Assembly (NCBI RefSeq): GCF_000328475.2
Contig: NC_026478.1
Location: forward strand, 1,054,001 to 1,118,000
Reading direction: 5' to 3'
Source: Mycosarcoma maydis
Taxonomy: Eukaryota; Basidiomycota; Ustilaginomycetes; Ustilaginales
Length of the DNA stretch: 64,000 nt
Shown here: positions 46,479-57,020 of the stretch, one piece after another
How positions within the stretch are numbered: position 1 is the first letter of the stretch
How the letters are laid out: every line of letters starts with the position of its first letter
Notes under the pieces: model-generated
Databases searched by the model: none
Seen by the model: the letters and a program-made list of their open reading frames with translations, nothing else
Told to the model about the DNA's origin: nothing
Made by a program: the position numbers and the translations under genes

Positions 46479-46793
46479 TGTCAAACGTTTTGCTATGTTA
46501 AGGCATCACATTAATTTTTATGTCTTCCACCCACATCTCGGTCTAAGCCCTGTTCAAGAGAGGCCAAGGGGATTCAAGGAACAGTATAGAGTATGGAAAG
46601 AGATTGAAACCGCTTAGGAACCATTTGATGAAGCGATCAGCCGAGCCGTTGACTTGCAAAAGGAGTGTGGCGATGCAGGACTACATTCGTGATTGCGGGT
46701 ACTGAATTCTGTGACTTGCACTCACGACTGACTGTAGCTAGAACTCACGACTGCAGGTCTGTTGCACGTCCCTTTCAAAGCAGGAAATTTCCA

Positions 46794-46813
46794 CATTCGT
46801 GATTCACGATTCA
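46794..46813. repeat. ATTCGTGATTCACGATT palindrome
   Basis: A single palindromic copy just 128 bp before the ATG of the mitochondrial KHE-related gene. Confidence 0.7.
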
Positions 46814-46940
46814 AAAAGGTCACCGCCCAAACGCCGCGCAGCTTGGTGACGATGCACACGTTCAGTCCGTCAAGTCCTTCTTCTTCGTCGCCCACGGTTT
46901 ACCTTCTGCCCTGTACAAGTTGTACCATAGCAAAGCAAGG

Positions 46941-48094
46941 ATGAGACTCATAGCAGTACCTCTGGCTCGAGCTAGACCAACATCACATCCCATCACAACA
47001 TTTGTCGCACAAACAGCCTCGAGAGCAGCTGAAAAAGCTGCAGCCGATGCAGCAGCAAAGCCGAACAATGGAGCCAACCCACCCAAGCTCCCTTTCACGA
47101 CCCGCATGTTGAACAAAGCATCCGCTTTCTGGATCGATCTAGGACGAACGGATCAGACGAGTACGTTTGACTGGAAGCGAAGGACGTATGTGCTGGGAGA
47201 GCGTTTGATGGATCGCATCGAATATCAGGAATGGGCGCTCAAAGGAATCGATCCTGCCATGGGTCCACATCTTATCCGCCGAGAGCGCAAAGATGCAGAT
47301 AGCCCAGAAGCGACGAATGGAGGCATTCCGAAGCTCGATCATGTGCCACTTCTGTACCCACCCTCGCTGCTCGAGCCAGAACGACTGCTCAAGAGCTTGA
47401 AGAATCTGACGGACCATCGCACACCACACCACTACCGCCGCTTCTGGTACTGTGTGGTAGGCATGCCCATCACCATTCCATTTGCTCTTGTTCGTAAGTA
47501 TTTCTGCTAGTTCTCTCTCTTGATCAATCCGAGGAGACTGATGCGATGATGTTTTGTTGTCATTTTTTTGCAGCTGTGGTACCAAATCTGCCATTCTTCT
47601 ATCTCGTCTACCGAGCATGGAGCCACTGGAAAGGTAAGTTGTAAAGCGTCACAACAAGCACTGTCTGCACTGCGGCCCATTGACGTGTCTATCCATCGAC
47701 ATCCTACACCTTGCCATCTCAATACACAGCATACAAATCGTCGCAGTACCTCTCGACATTAATAGGCCAAGACCGCGTCCGTCCCACCGAAAGCAAAGAT
47801 CTCGACGCCATCTTCGCACAGGCCTCACCACCTGTGGATGCATCATCACCTGAAGCATCGAACAAAGAGACTGAGACCACAGCAACAACGTCCACATCCA
47901 ATCCCGCTCAAAACGAGCACATGCTCCTGCTGACACACCACATTCCAATGCTGATGGACAAGATGGAATTTCCCGAATGGGTCCAGGCCGATCTACGTCG
48001 TGCGCGCCTACAGGTAGAGAAGAGCATCGCGGAGAACAAGCTCGATGAGCTCGAAAGTAGCGCAGAGAACGAGAGTCAGGAGAGCAAGAAGTGA
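46941..48094 (+). CDS. Mitochondrial K+/H+ exchange-related protein (Mit_KHE1 family)
   Basis: Homologue of yeast YDL183C (Mrx19), linked to mitochondrial potassium/proton exchange. Exons are 46941-47493, 47574-47633 and 47730-48094 (introns GTAAGT...TTGCAG and GTAAGT...CACAG; phases 1 and 1), giving 325 residues. The N-terminus (MRLIAVPLARARPTS) is a presequence-like basic helix. Conserved signatures: LNKASAFWIDLGRTDQTSTFDWKRR-type region at about 54-78 and, across the first intron, HYRRFWYCVVGMPITIPFALV joined to PVVPNLPFFYLVYRAWSHWKAYKSSQYL. The C-terminal 80 residues are acidic and Ser/Thr-rich. The short 60-nt middle exon encodes only part of the hydrophobic core, so splicing is needed for function. 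It is convergent with the DUF952 gene. Confidence 0.93.
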
Positions 48095-48229
48095 CCCGAA
48101 ATCACGCCTCAGTTTGTAGAAATGCCAACATCGCGCCTTGTGGAACTCCTAACCACACCTTTCTGTCAATTTATGCCCTAAACTGGAAGGTCTTGTCGCA
48201 TTGTCAATGTTGTTGAATGAGTGGATCGA

Positions 48230-48784
48230 TCAGTGGTCCAGAGGTGGAAGATCAAATGTGCCTGTTGAGCTCAAGCGCTTGACCTCAACAGGACCGGAAA
48301 AGTCAACCTCTGGATCGATGTTCTGACAGAATAGGACAACAATTAGGTCAGGCTTCATCACTCTTGATGAAAAGCATATGCCAAAGGCACTCCGATACTC
48401 ACACCGTAGATATGGCCAAAAACTGTACCAGCAGCGGGATCGAATTGCAGCTTGATGGGGATATCGCGCTGCCTGTCGACGCTCGACCTCTTGAACGTGT
48501 AGATGTAAAGTGTGTCGCCGCAGCCGCTGCTCGAGCCGAAGAAGCGTTCGAGTGTGCCTGGAAGCTGATCCGCGGTTGACAAGTGGATGAAGCCGTCGTT
48601 GGTCTGCATGGGTTGTAAATATTGACAAATGAAGTCAGCGTCGCGAACAGGCGATCTCGCAGACAAGTACGTGAAGAGCACATACGTCAAGTGCAGTACC
48701 GGCCCAATTGGTGCTGGACATTTCCTCTTTCTCCTGCGGAGTGAGAATCTTGTAAAGCGTAGTGCTTGTTTTTGGGTCCCTCAT
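48230..48784 (-). CDS. DUF952 family protein
   Basis: Small protein of unknown biochemical function, 130 residues, whose family is known mainly from bacteria. Exons: 48784-48686, 48603-48403 and 48322-48230, all phase 0, joined by GT-AG introns (GTATGT...ATGCAG; GTGAGT...TGTCAG). Family hallmarks are TTLYKILTPQEKEEM near the N-terminus, the signature DGFIHLSTADQLPGTLERFF spanning the first junction (ALD + TNDGFIHLS), and GHIYG at the end of exon 2 followed by a short C-terminal strand. No in-frame ATG lies upstream of 48784. It is divergent from SKI2, with 408 bp between ATGs. Confidence 0.88.
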
Positions 48785-49192
48785 ATCTGTGTTTCCTCCG
48801 ATGCCGAGATAAGTGAGTGTCTTGAAGGGCAAATGGTGCCGCTGACCGAGCTTGTGCGCTTTCTGCCCGCTATCCAACACCAGCTCATTCCGCTCGCGGC
48901 TGTGTCCAACTTATTTTACTGAAACCGTGAACCATTCACGATTCACGATTTGTGATTCGTGATTCTTCTTGCAACAACGTTTCCGTGTTCCGAAAACTTT
49001 CCAAGCCGTCCTCAGATAGGCTTTCTTCCTCCACTCGAGAAGGTGACACAAGCCTGCATCGAGCGGAAACATTCGACATCCATTTCTGCCTTCCATACCT
49101 ACACAGCAAATTCACAGCTTCTTGTGGAAACTGATACGCTCAAAGCACAACAAATTGGCAAGCCAGTTCTGCCACTCAAAGGCTCCGCCGAC
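48785..49192. promoter_or_regulatory. Divergent promoter region, DUF952 gene / SKI2
   Basis: Contains a TCACGA cluster at 48933-48965 (TTCACGATTCACGATT then GATTCGTGATTC). The SKI2 frame is open from 48959 but lacks an ATG until 49193. Confidence 0.5.
48933..48965. repeat. TCACGA-family cluster in a divergent promoter
   Basis: Two direct TTCACGATT units, then a TTTGTGATTCGTGATTC segment; direct and inverted copies together. Confidence 0.8.
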
Positions 49193-52100
49193 ATGTCAGA
49201 CTCACCGGTCGATAGAACGGAGGCCATCAATAGGTATAACGATGCTATTGCAACACTCCGCAAGGAGGGAGTCGCTAATGCTGTAGACAGCGTCCCCTCA
49301 CTACTCGATCGCCCCGATACGATTGACACACTCATCGAGGACCTCCTCACACCATCCAACAAGCTTTCAACTGCAGAGTTGGCCCGGTCTCAAGTCCACT
49401 GGAAGCGCAAGCCAAAGCTGGAACACATGCTTTGGGCCGAGCCTAGCACCTCGCTTCACTCGCTCGAATTCGTCCGTGCCGGTCTCGAGGGAAGGATTGT
49501 CTCGTACCGCGAAGTCTCTCACACTTCGACGCCGCTTCTAGACTCCAGATCTTCTGCCTCGATGACGAGGAAGCCGGCGACGTCTAGCAACTTTGTGCGA
49601 GGAAAGTCAGCGTACGTTCCCTTTGCACCAGGAGGATTAGAGAGCGAAGTTATGAAGAATCCAGATGGATCGGAGCGAGATGCAGAAGATCTCTCGGACA
49701 CGATCCGATCGCAAGTCGCGGATATGGAGGAGACGTTGAGCTCCGGCAGAGGCTTGCGCACCAAAGCTCCTGGGCTCAGTCGGTCTTTCATTGATCCCAC
49801 TGAAGAAAGTCTTGATGATGAGGAAGATACAGAAGCCGTCGAAAGAGCATCTTCAAGGGTTCAAGACGCCTCACAGGCGGTTGACGTTGGCCTTGGCATG
49901 GCACCTATCCCTGTTTATCGACCTGTTGAGCAAGATCGACCAGGACCGTCAGCTCTGCGCGGTTCTCGATCCCAGATCAATGGTGACGGTAAAGATCGTG
50001 CAGACACCAGCGTACACGATGCCGAGCTTGACGAGCTACTCCCTGTCGAGCGTCCTCAGCCTCTCACACACGCCAGGCGAACCGCCAAGATCGATGCCAA
50101 ACGCGATTGGGCTCACGTCATCGACGTGAACCAGCAACTTTCTAACTTTCACGAGCTCGTGCCACAAATGGCTCACTCATTCCCTTTCGAGCTAGATACT
50201 TTTCAAAAGGAAGCTGTCTACCATCTCGAACAAGGAGACTCGGTCTTTGTCGCTGCTCACACCAGTGCTGGTAAAACTGTGGTCGCCGAATACGCCATCG
50301 CTTTGGCACAGAAGCACATGACGCGCTGCATCTACACTTCACCCATCAAGGCGCTCTCGAACCAGAAGTATCGCGACTTCAAGCAGACATTCGGCGCGGC
50401 TAATGTCGGCATCCTCACTGGCGATGTGCAAATCAACCCAGAGGCACCGTGTCTAATCATGACAACTGAAATCCTGCGTAGCATGCTCTACCGAGGCGCC
50501 GACCTTATCCGTGATGTTGAATTTGTCATCTTTGACGAAGTCCACTACGTCAATGACCAAGAGCGTGGCGTGGTTTGGGAAGAGGTCATTATTCTTTGTC
50601 CGCAGCATATCAACCTCATTCTGCTTTCGGCTACCGTGCCCAACACCAAAGAGTTTGCGGACTGGGTCGGACGCACAAAGAAAAAAGACATCTATGTCAT
50701 CAGCACACCCAAGCGTCCAGTTCCTCTGGAGCACTTTTTGTACGCTGGTAAAGAGATGTTCAAGATTGTCGATGCACGCGCACAATTCCTCGGATCGGGA
50801 CTCAAGGAGGCTGGAGAGGCGCTCAAACGGAAACAGGAGAAGGAGCGAGAGGCCAATGCCGCCGCTACTGGTGGTGGTGGTGGTGCGGCTCGTGGTGGTC
50901 GAGGTGGAGGAGCTGCCGGCTCCAACTCTCGCGGCCGAGGAGGCATGACGCCAGCCAGAGGTGCTGCGCCGCGAGGTCGTGGAGGTGCAGCAGGGGGTCG
51001 CGGCGGAGGCTTTCCAGGTACCACCACAGTCCGCACTGGCCTCGACAAGAATCTCTGGATCCACCTTGTCGGACACCTTCGTAAAAAGGAACTCCTCCCC
51101 TGCGTCGTCTTTGTGTTCTCTAAGAAACGCTGCGAAGAGTACGCGACCAGTATGCCCAACACAGATCTCAACACGGCTAAAGACAAGTCGGAGGTTCACA
51201 TTCTCATCGAAAAGTCGCTTACCCGACTCAAGGGTACCGACAAGGAATTGCCACAGATCAAGCGCATGCGCGACCTCCTTGGCCGTGGAATTGGCGTCCA
51301 CCATGGAGGATTACTTCCCATTGTCAAAGAGATCGTCGAGCTTCTCTTTCAGCGTGGGTTGGTCAAGGTCTTGTTTGCCACCGAAACGTTTGCTATGGGG
51401 GTCAATATGCCTGCACGCTCTGTCGTCTTTTCCTCAATTCGCAAACACGATGGACACGGGTTCCGGGAGTTGCTCCCAGGCGAGTACACGCAGATGTCCG
51501 GTCGTGCAGGTCGTCGAGGTCTCGACGCTACTGGTGTCGTTATCATTAACGCTGCCGATCAATTGCCCGAAACTGCCGTGCTGCACAAGACGCTTCTCGG
51601 CCAACCAACCAAGCTATCATCTCAGTTCCGACTTACGTACAACATGATCCTCAACCTGCTTCGGGTGGAAGCGCTCAAGGTTGAAGAAATGATCAAGCGC
51701 TCCTTTTCCGAGAATGCGGCCCAAAAGATGCTTCCGGATCAACAGAAGAAGGCGCAAGAACTCGAGAAGAAATTGGCCAAAGCACAACATCCTCAACCTC
51801 CCGAGTTGGACGAACAAATGTCGACGTATTACGACCTGTGTGCTGCTGTCGTGGCGAGCAACCAGTCGCTGTTCGAGTTGGCGCTGGGTCATCAGCAGGG
51901 AGCAAAGAACTTTGGTGCTGGGAGAGTGGTGATTCTGCGCGATGGGCATTTCGACTTTGACATAGCGGCGATTGTCAGACAGGTTTCAGCCAGCGAATTT
52001 TTGGTGCTTGCTGCTGTGACGCCGGAGAGGAAGAAGGGCGAATTGGATTTACAGGGATGCAACAATGGGGAGAGTGGCGGAGTTGCTCCGCTGTGGCCGC

Positions 52101-53098
52101 CAAGAGTGAGGGCGGCGAAAGCCGAGTTGGTGTACGATCTTCGCGAGGTATCATTGAGCAGTATCTCGCTGGTTACCGAGCAGACGATCAAGTTGGATGT
52201 AGCGCTCATCACCGCGCACCGAATCAGCGCTATGAACCGCGCACTCGAATCTCTGCTCCCCATCCGCGAATCTTTTGCCACAACCACCCAGGCAGAAGGA
52301 ATCCGAGAAGCAGAATGGACCAAGCTACGCAGACTTGATTTCCAAGAAGCCCTTCGTAGTCGCGATTCCTACGCTTCCAAAACGCACCAACACCTCTCGC
52401 TCCTGGACTCACCCACCTTTTCCACCGACTATGCCCTCGTCTCTACCTACAAGACCATCACGCGCACCCTCGAGCAGACACTGAAACTTCAATCCGACGA
52501 AAACCTCGAACTACTGCCGGACTATCATCAACGCGTTTCTGTACTCAAGACGTTACGTTACATTGATCCGATCACTGAATCAGTGCTGCTCAAAGGTCGG
52601 GTGGCGTGCGAAGTAAATTCGGCTAACGAACTGGTCTTAACCGAACTTATCTTGGAAAACGTTCTGGTCGAGTACGAGCCCGAACAACTGGTCGCGCTGT
52701 TGTCAATCTTTCTCACGCAGGAAAAGACGGACGATATTCCTGTGCTTGAAGGCAAGATTTTGGAAGGATACCAAAAGATCTTAGAGATCGCCGAGCGAGT
52801 CTCCGCCATTCAGTTGTCCAATTCCCTAGCTAGTGAAGACTTTACAGCGCCTAACAAGATAGCACTGGTACCGGTGGTGTACGAATGGGCTAAGGGAACT
52901 GACTTCGCCACCATCGCTGCCATGACCGACATTCAGGAGGGCTCGATCGTCAGAGTCATCACCAGATTGGACGAAACGTGTAGAGAGATCCGAGATGCTG
53001 CTAGGGTCATTGGCGATAGAGATCTGGGCGAAAAGATTCAGAGTTGTCAAACACTCATTCGTAGAGACATCGTGTTCGCGGCCAGTTTGTACTTTTAG
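49193..53098 (+). CDS. SKI2: Ski2 superfamily 2 RNA helicase of the Ski complex
   Basis: Helicase that threads mRNA into the cytosolic exosome (Ski2-Ski3-Ski8) for 3'-5' decay. 1301 residues in one exon, like yeast Ski2 (1287). The N-terminal arm holds WKRKPKLEHMLW and the DWAHVIDVNQQLSNFHELVP stretch before the helicase core. Motif I is HTSAGKTVVAEYA near 353; the DEVH box is FDEVHYVNDQE near 446; motif III SATVPN; motif VI QMSGRAGRRGLDATG near 766. Between the two RecA domains an RGG/Gly-rich insertion (about 558-606) interrupts the protein. The C-terminal Ski2/Mtr4-type region ends with IVFAASLYF. Mtr4 is excluded because of the Ski2-type N-terminal arm and the DEVH context. It is convergent with the next gene. 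Confidence 0.96.
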   Translation: MSDSPVDRTEAINRYNDAIATLRKEGVANAVDSVPSLLDRPDTIDTLIEDLLTPSNKLSTAELARSQVHWKRKPKLEHMLWAEPSTSLHSLEFVRAGLEGRIVSYREVSHTSTPLLDSRSSASMTRKPATSSNFVRGKSAYVPFAPGGLESEVMKNPDGSERDAEDLSDTIRSQVADMEETLSSGRGLRTKAPGLSRSFIDPTEESLDDEEDTEAVERASSRVQDASQAVDVGLGMAPIPVYRPVEQDRPGPSALRGSRSQINGDGKDRADTSVHDAELDELLPVERPQPLTHARRTAKIDAKRDWAHVIDVNQQLSNFHELVPQMAHSFPFELDTFQKEAVYHLEQGDSVFVAAHTSAGKTVVAEYAIALAQKHMTRCIYTSPIKALSNQKYRDFKQTFGAANVGILTGDVQINPEAPCLIMTTEILRSMLYRGADLIRDVEFVIFDEVHYVNDQERGVVWEEVIILCPQHINLILLSATVPNTKEFADWVGRTKKKDIYVISTPKRPVPLEHFLYAGKEMFKIVDARAQFLGSGLKEAGEALKRKQEKEREANAAATGGGGGAARGGRGGGAAGSNSRGRGGMTPARGAAPRGRGGAAGGRGGGFPGTTTVRTGLDKNLWIHLVGHLRKKELLPCVVFVFSKKRCEEYATSMPNTDLNTAKDKSEVHILIEKSLTRLKGTDKELPQIKRMRDLLGRGIGVHHGGLLPIVKEIVELLFQRGLVKVLFATETFAMGVNMPARSVVFSSIRKHDGHGFRELLPGEYTQMSGRAGRRGLDATGVVIINAADQLPETAVLHKTLLGQPTKLSSQFRLTYNMILNLLRVEALKVEEMIKRSFSENAAQKMLPDQQKKAQELEKKLAKAQHPQPPELDEQMSTYYDLCAAVVASNQSLFELALGHQQGAKNFGAGRVVILRDGHFDFDIAAIVRQVSASEFLVLAAVTPERKKGELDLQGCNNGESGGVAPLWPPRVRAAKAELVYDLREVSLSSISLVTEQTIKLDVALITAHRISAMNRALESLLPIRESFATTTQAEGIREAEWTKLRRLDFQEALRSRDSYASKTHQHLSLLDSPTFSTDYALVSTYKTITRTLEQTLKLQSDENLELLPDYHQRVSVLKTLRYIDPITESVLLKGRVACEVNSANELVLTELILENVLVEYEPEQLVALLSIFLTQEKTDDIPVLEGKILEGYQKILEIAERVSAIQLSNSLASEDFTAPNKIALVPVVYEWAKGTDFATIAAMTDIQEGSIVRVITRLDETCREIRDAARVIGDRDLGEKIQSCQTLIRRDIVFAASLYF

Positions 53099-53354
53099 AG
53101 TGGCGAAGCCCCTCATCGCAAATCTCGCCTCTTTGGCAAATAACGTGACCGATGTTCCATCAACGTCAACTCTGTCCAAAGATCAATTGCTGACAATTGC
53201 TACAACAGCTCTCTCTGCCTTTCACAGAGGAGCACAGGCTCACTTTCTCCGACCACGAAAGGACATGGTCAAAGGAACGACTGAAGCTAATTATTGGTGC
53301 AGAATGCAGAAAGGGATAGCACAATTCTGAACGACTCGAGAAAGTTGGCCTTCT

Positions 53355-55157
53355 TCACGCCACAGGCGGACCCCCCGGCATATCGAAAGGTTCCTCGTTC
53401 GTCCCAGCCCCAAGGTCCTCTGAGACATTTGAAACGCCCTGCAAGGGCTGTACAGCTGCACGCAGCGTCTCATCGTGCTCTGTGGCCGCAAGGTTGCTAG
53501 CCTGAGCCTTGAGCAGCTCTTCCGATGCATGCCCTGTTTTGGATGCCGTGACGCCCATGCCAGCATCGGGCTCAGTGGGCTCGGCGGGCTCAGTGCGATC
53601 AGTGGCCTCAGCAGCGACATGTGCTGTCTGCGAGCCAGGGAGATGCAGCTGGCTGCCATTAGCAGTGTGCTCGCTTCTGGCGTAGGCCTGTAATGCCGGG
53701 TTGGATGCAGATGCAGAGAGCGGAATCGAAAGCTGCGTCGCGACAGTCTTTTGCGATGGCGTACGGTGCAGACTGACACGGTCCGAGGGTGCCCCAGGTC
53801 CAGCAGACACACCTGGAGCATAAATAGCTTGGTGCGAAGTCTGGCCTGTCGAGCTTCCAGGGATGGAGTCACGCGTGCGGGACGAAGAGTCACTTCCACG
53901 TCTGCTCAGAGGAGGCAACGCCTTGAGCGAAGCAGAGGTGTCACTGCTGTTGCGTCGGTCGCCCATGAGACTGCCGCCAATACTCCTGGCCCCGCCCAAG
54001 CTGGGCGCGTGGTGGTGACTGCGGCTAGCACCACCCATACTCATGCCGGCCGTGGAAGACGCGAGCGTCAAGATGCTAGCGTTATCAGCAGGGATCGCTG
54101 ATGGATGTGGGTTGTTGTTGGGATGAGGCCGTGAGTGGGTGGGAACGTTGATAAAAGTGCTGGCGCCTTCGGCTGTGAGGCTGCTGCTGTTGTTGTTGTT
54201 GCCCATCTGTCCACTGCCGGCCCGCGAAACGCCGTCAGAGGCGAAGTGAATGGAAAAGCCCTCACGAGGACCAGTGCTGAGACGTTGGGAAGCTCTGAAA
54301 GAGTCGTCGCCACTGCTCTGCCGCGGCTGAGCAATATGGGTGGTCGGAAGGACCGTAGGCTCACGAGTGTCGAGGCTCATCAAAGTGGTGGGTTTGGTGC
54401 TGGCGCGACTCTTGCCGGTGTCCATGGTGCGGTTGCCAATCGAGTCGCGATCCGCGAGGCTGCTGTCATTGTCCGTGTCTTGTTCGATGCCATCTGTGGT
54501 CGCTGGTTCATTCGCGATGTTTGCAGACGGAATGGGTGGAGCGGCGGCGGGGACTTGGGCAGCACTCACGTTGAAGTCTGTGCTTGCGTGCAAACCCGGT
54601 TCGGTGTTACCTGCAGGTACAGACTCACGTGTCCTCTCGTTTGTGATAGTGCTGCGAGAGAGTGAGAGTGGCGTGGAATTTTGCTCAGTGGGGATCGAGC
54701 TGTTGTGGTGACGAGTTGATCCAGGCAGATCGATAGCACCAAGTGGCTCTTGCGTGGGGATGCCGTCGAGCTGTGGTGGAGGCGTCAGCCTACCATGAGC
54801 AGAACCGTCATGTACAGGCACTGTGAGCGTGTTTGCCAGGCCATGCGCTTGATCTGATGCAAAAGCAGAAGCAAATTGTGGTTGTTGTCCTGTTACAGAT
54901 GCACGTTGAGCTCCGTCGCTGGTATTGGGCAGCGTAACTATCTTGCTTCGGCCGTCCACTCTCGATGCACCCGTTCTTGCTGGAACAGTACCGTTTGTTC
55001 CAGTCGCACCGTTGTACGCATATTCATTGGGCCCGTTGGCTGCTTCGCTCGGCCTGCGTCCGAACTTTTTCGAGAACCAGCTGCCGATCGAATTCTTCTT
55101 CGTCCGCCCGTAAGGCTGTGACTGCGTGGATGCGCATGTGCCTGTCTGGGAGGACAT
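53355..55157 (-). CDS. Low-complexity hypothetical protein
   Basis: 600 residues in one exon, not recognised. The N-terminus has a basic island (SIGSWFSKKFGRRPSE, about 23-38), and the rest is Ser/Thr/Ala/Gln-rich with GNTEPGLHAS, SSSLTAEGAS and ATDRTEPAEPTEP-type repeats. Homopolymeric Asn and Ser runs occur (NNNNSSSL; PNNNPHPS). Codon use matches its neighbours, and the uninterrupted 1.8 kb frame argues that it is real. No membrane segment is seen. Role unknown. Confidence 0.7.
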   Translation of the reverse strand: MSSQTGTCASTQSQPYGRTKKNSIGSWFSKKFGRRPSEAANGPNEYAYNGATGTNGTVPARTGASRVDGRSKIVTLPNTSDGAQRASVTGQQPQFASAFASDQAHGLANTLTVPVHDGSAHGRLTPPPQLDGIPTQEPLGAIDLPGSTRHHNSSIPTEQNSTPLSLSRSTITNERTRESVPAGNTEPGLHASTDFNVSAAQVPAAAPPIPSANIANEPATTDGIEQDTDNDSSLADRDSIGNRTMDTGKSRASTKPTTLMSLDTREPTVLPTTHIAQPRQSSGDDSFRASQRLSTGPREGFSIHFASDGVSRAGSGQMGNNNNSSSLTAEGASTFINVPTHSRPHPNNNPHPSAIPADNASILTLASSTAGMSMGGASRSHHHAPSLGGARSIGGSLMGDRRNSSDTSASLKALPPLSRRGSDSSSRTRDSIPGSSTGQTSHQAIYAPGVSAGPGAPSDRVSLHRTPSQKTVATQLSIPLSASASNPALQAYARSEHTANGSQLHLPGSQTAHVAAEATDRTEPAEPTEPDAGMGVTASKTGHASEELLKAQASNLAATEHDETLRAAVQPLQGVSNVSEDLGAGTNEEPFDMPGGPPVA

Positions 55158-55829
55158 CTGCGTCTATCAGCGGATTTGATGCGGGAAGGCTGATATGAAA
55201 GTGTAGTAAGGACGATGAATAGGGTACAGTCACGAGTGATGGGTGGTGGAGGTCGTAGTCGAGAGCAAATTACCCAACCATACACAATAGGCAATCGTGA
55301 ATCACGAATGCAGGCTACTGAACTGTACTCACGGACTTGGCGGTGTGATGGATTCAGAACAAAGGGTCTTATGACTGCACTCACGCTGTAATCGTGAATA
55401 TGTGACACATTCACGATTTTCGCAACGCTCAAGCCACGCTCCAAATTTCCTTGAAAATTGCCTCTGTGCGGAGCTGCTCAAATTCCGCAGACTAAACAAA
55501 CTCTCGTGGGTAGATGTGAGATGCCGATATTTTCCCAGGCGCGCGTCGTCCACACCCTGTCCGGAATTTCTTGGAATGGGTGCACTCAGCGTGTCAACAT
55601 ATTTTACGCATAGTGACCTGCGTAACCAAAAACCAAGAGGCTCCATTAGAACACACGGCATATGCAATCGCGAACAAGTTGAAATGACACTGAGACAGAC
55701 GATGGCCACGAATGGAATGGTTCTGAACAGGGTACAGGCGTGGTCAAAGAACACAGCTGGGGGGGTAAAGCTGAAAATTTGACATCAGCTGAACCAGACA
55801 CTAGAACACAATTGAAGCACTGTTCGCAT
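55158..55829. other. Intergenic, TCACGA-rich
   Basis: No gene seen. Motifs at 55229-55239, 55292-55310 (AATCGTGAATCACGAAT), 55327-55337 and 55378-55418. The interval lies between a divergent start (55157) and the stop of the ferritin-like gene (55830). Confidence 0.45.
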
Positions 55830-57020
55830 TCAACCAGCCTGGTAGATAGCGGGGCCTGCCACCACGTGATAGTTGATGAGAGAAAGGTTGGCAGGTGTGT
55901 AGAAGGTGTCGCTGTCGGTAAGAGCGACAAAGATGGTGCTGTTGACGAGTGTAGGACCCTGAGCATACACGGTTCCTCCAGGTTGCCTGGCCTTGGCCGT
56001 TCGCGCATTCGTGTCGACATCGTAGAGAGAAGCGTAAGTGACGTTGAATTGCGAAACGTAGGCAGCAAATCTGGGAACCCCAGATGTGTGCGTCTTGGTC
56101 TTCTGGTTATAAGGACCCTGCGTCTTTCCAGGCGAGTCCCACGTGAACATGTTTTCCTGACCTTCCTCAGTCAGAGCGGTAACATTGTTCGAGATGGAAG
56201 GTCCACCAGCTGCCTTGCCAGCAGCGATTGCGTCCGGCTGGTTAGACCAATTGAGTGCGGGGTAGATCTCCCAGGCTAGAGGCTGATTTTCCTGAGGGCA
56301 GGACTTGATCCAGGGACTCAGCAATGTCCAGGCCCACGACTGGGGAACGCCTGTCTCGAACCACTCGGGCATTGGGAAGAGACCTTCAAACTGACGGAAC
56401 GCCATCTGCTGCCTGGCCTCAGTGGTAATGGATTGCAGCAGAATCTGAGCGCTGGCTCGGTTGTCGAGCTGGTTGAGGAAGCCGTACACGCCCGACTCGC
56501 CCCACTTGGTGAGCCTCTGGCTAAAGTCGATAAATTCGGGAACCGTCTGAAATTCATAGCGATAAGTGCACATCTTGGGAGCCTTAGGCCCAAGCATATT
56601 GGAAAGGGCGACAGCGTGACCAATCTCCTGCTGAGCCATGTGACGAATGAGGTGGCGGTCGTCGGCATCGAGACCAGCAGCATCATAGTCGGCGTCCGAG
56701 AACTTGACCAGTGCATAGTTGAAGAGGTCAAGCTCGATGTATTCTTGGTGCAAAGCGAGCGCAATGGATTGGAAGTCAAAGTTGGAGAAGACTTGATATG
56801 TCGGCTTCTTGACTAGAAAGGAAGAGATGGGCTGGTAAGCTTCCGAGACGTTCATCCCAGCGCGGCGAGGATCAGAGCCAGCACCCAGCTGAGCAGGAGA
56901 CACGATATGGATCTGGCTCCTCTTGTGCTGTAGACTTGGTGCTGCCAAAGCCAGGGCAAACACCGATGCAAAGCCGACCGCCCAAGACAGGAGGTTGCTG
57001 AAACGAGGAGAACTAATCAT
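55830..57020 (-). CDS. Rds1-type secreted ferritin-like protein
   Basis: Homologue of the fungal stress-response protein Rds1 with a ferritin-like domain. 396 residues in one exon. The ATG at 57020 is the first in frame; the frame beyond it to 57077 has no ATG. A cleavable signal peptide is visible (FSNLLSWAVGFASVFALALAAPS), so the protein is probably secreted or cell-wall bound. The ferritin-like four-helix bundle starts near residue 75 (SIALALHQEYIELDLFNYALVKF, then HMAQQEIGHAVALSNMLG and TTEARQQMAFRQFEG), with E/H pairs that could bind metal. Several N-glycosylation sequons lie in the C-terminal half (SNNVTAL, QFNVTYA, LVNSTIF). Induction by glucose or nitrogen starvation is known for S. 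pombe rds1 but not seen here. Confidence 0.88.
   Translation of the reverse strand: MISSPRFSNLLSWAVGFASVFALALAAPSLQHKRSQIHIVSPAQLGAGSDPRRAGMNVSEAYQPISSFLVKKPTYQVFSNFDFQSIALALHQEYIELDLFNYALVKFSDADYDAAGLDADDRHLIRHMAQQEIGHAVALSNMLGPKAPKMCTYRYEFQTVPEFIDFSQRLTKWGESGVYGFLNQLDNRASAQILLQSITTEARQQMAFRQFEGLFPMPEWFETGVPQSWAWTLLSPWIKSCPQENQPLAWEIYPALNWSNQPDAIAAGKAAGGPSISNNVTALTEEGQENMFTWDSPGKTQGPYNQKTKTHTSGVPRFAAYVSQFNVTYASLYDVDTNARTAKARQPGGTVYAQGPTLVNSTIFVALTDSDTFYTPANLSLINYHVVAGPAIYQAG

Larger units (their letters stand above)
46008..46940. promoter_or_regulatory. Divergent intergenic region rich in TCACGA motifs
   Basis: 933 bp between the ATG of the borealin-like gene and the ATG of the mitochondrial gene. 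At least eight motifs are present: near 46276, 46373, 46406-46478 (a cluster), 46686, 46720, 46743 and 46794-46813. No gene is seen. Promoter activity is inferred only from the divergent arrangement. Confidence 0.55.

Noticed and set aside
50453..51304. 283-codon frame antisense to SKI2
   Set aside because: It overlaps helicase motifs; its Ser/Thr-rich sequence is the reverse of the RGG region.
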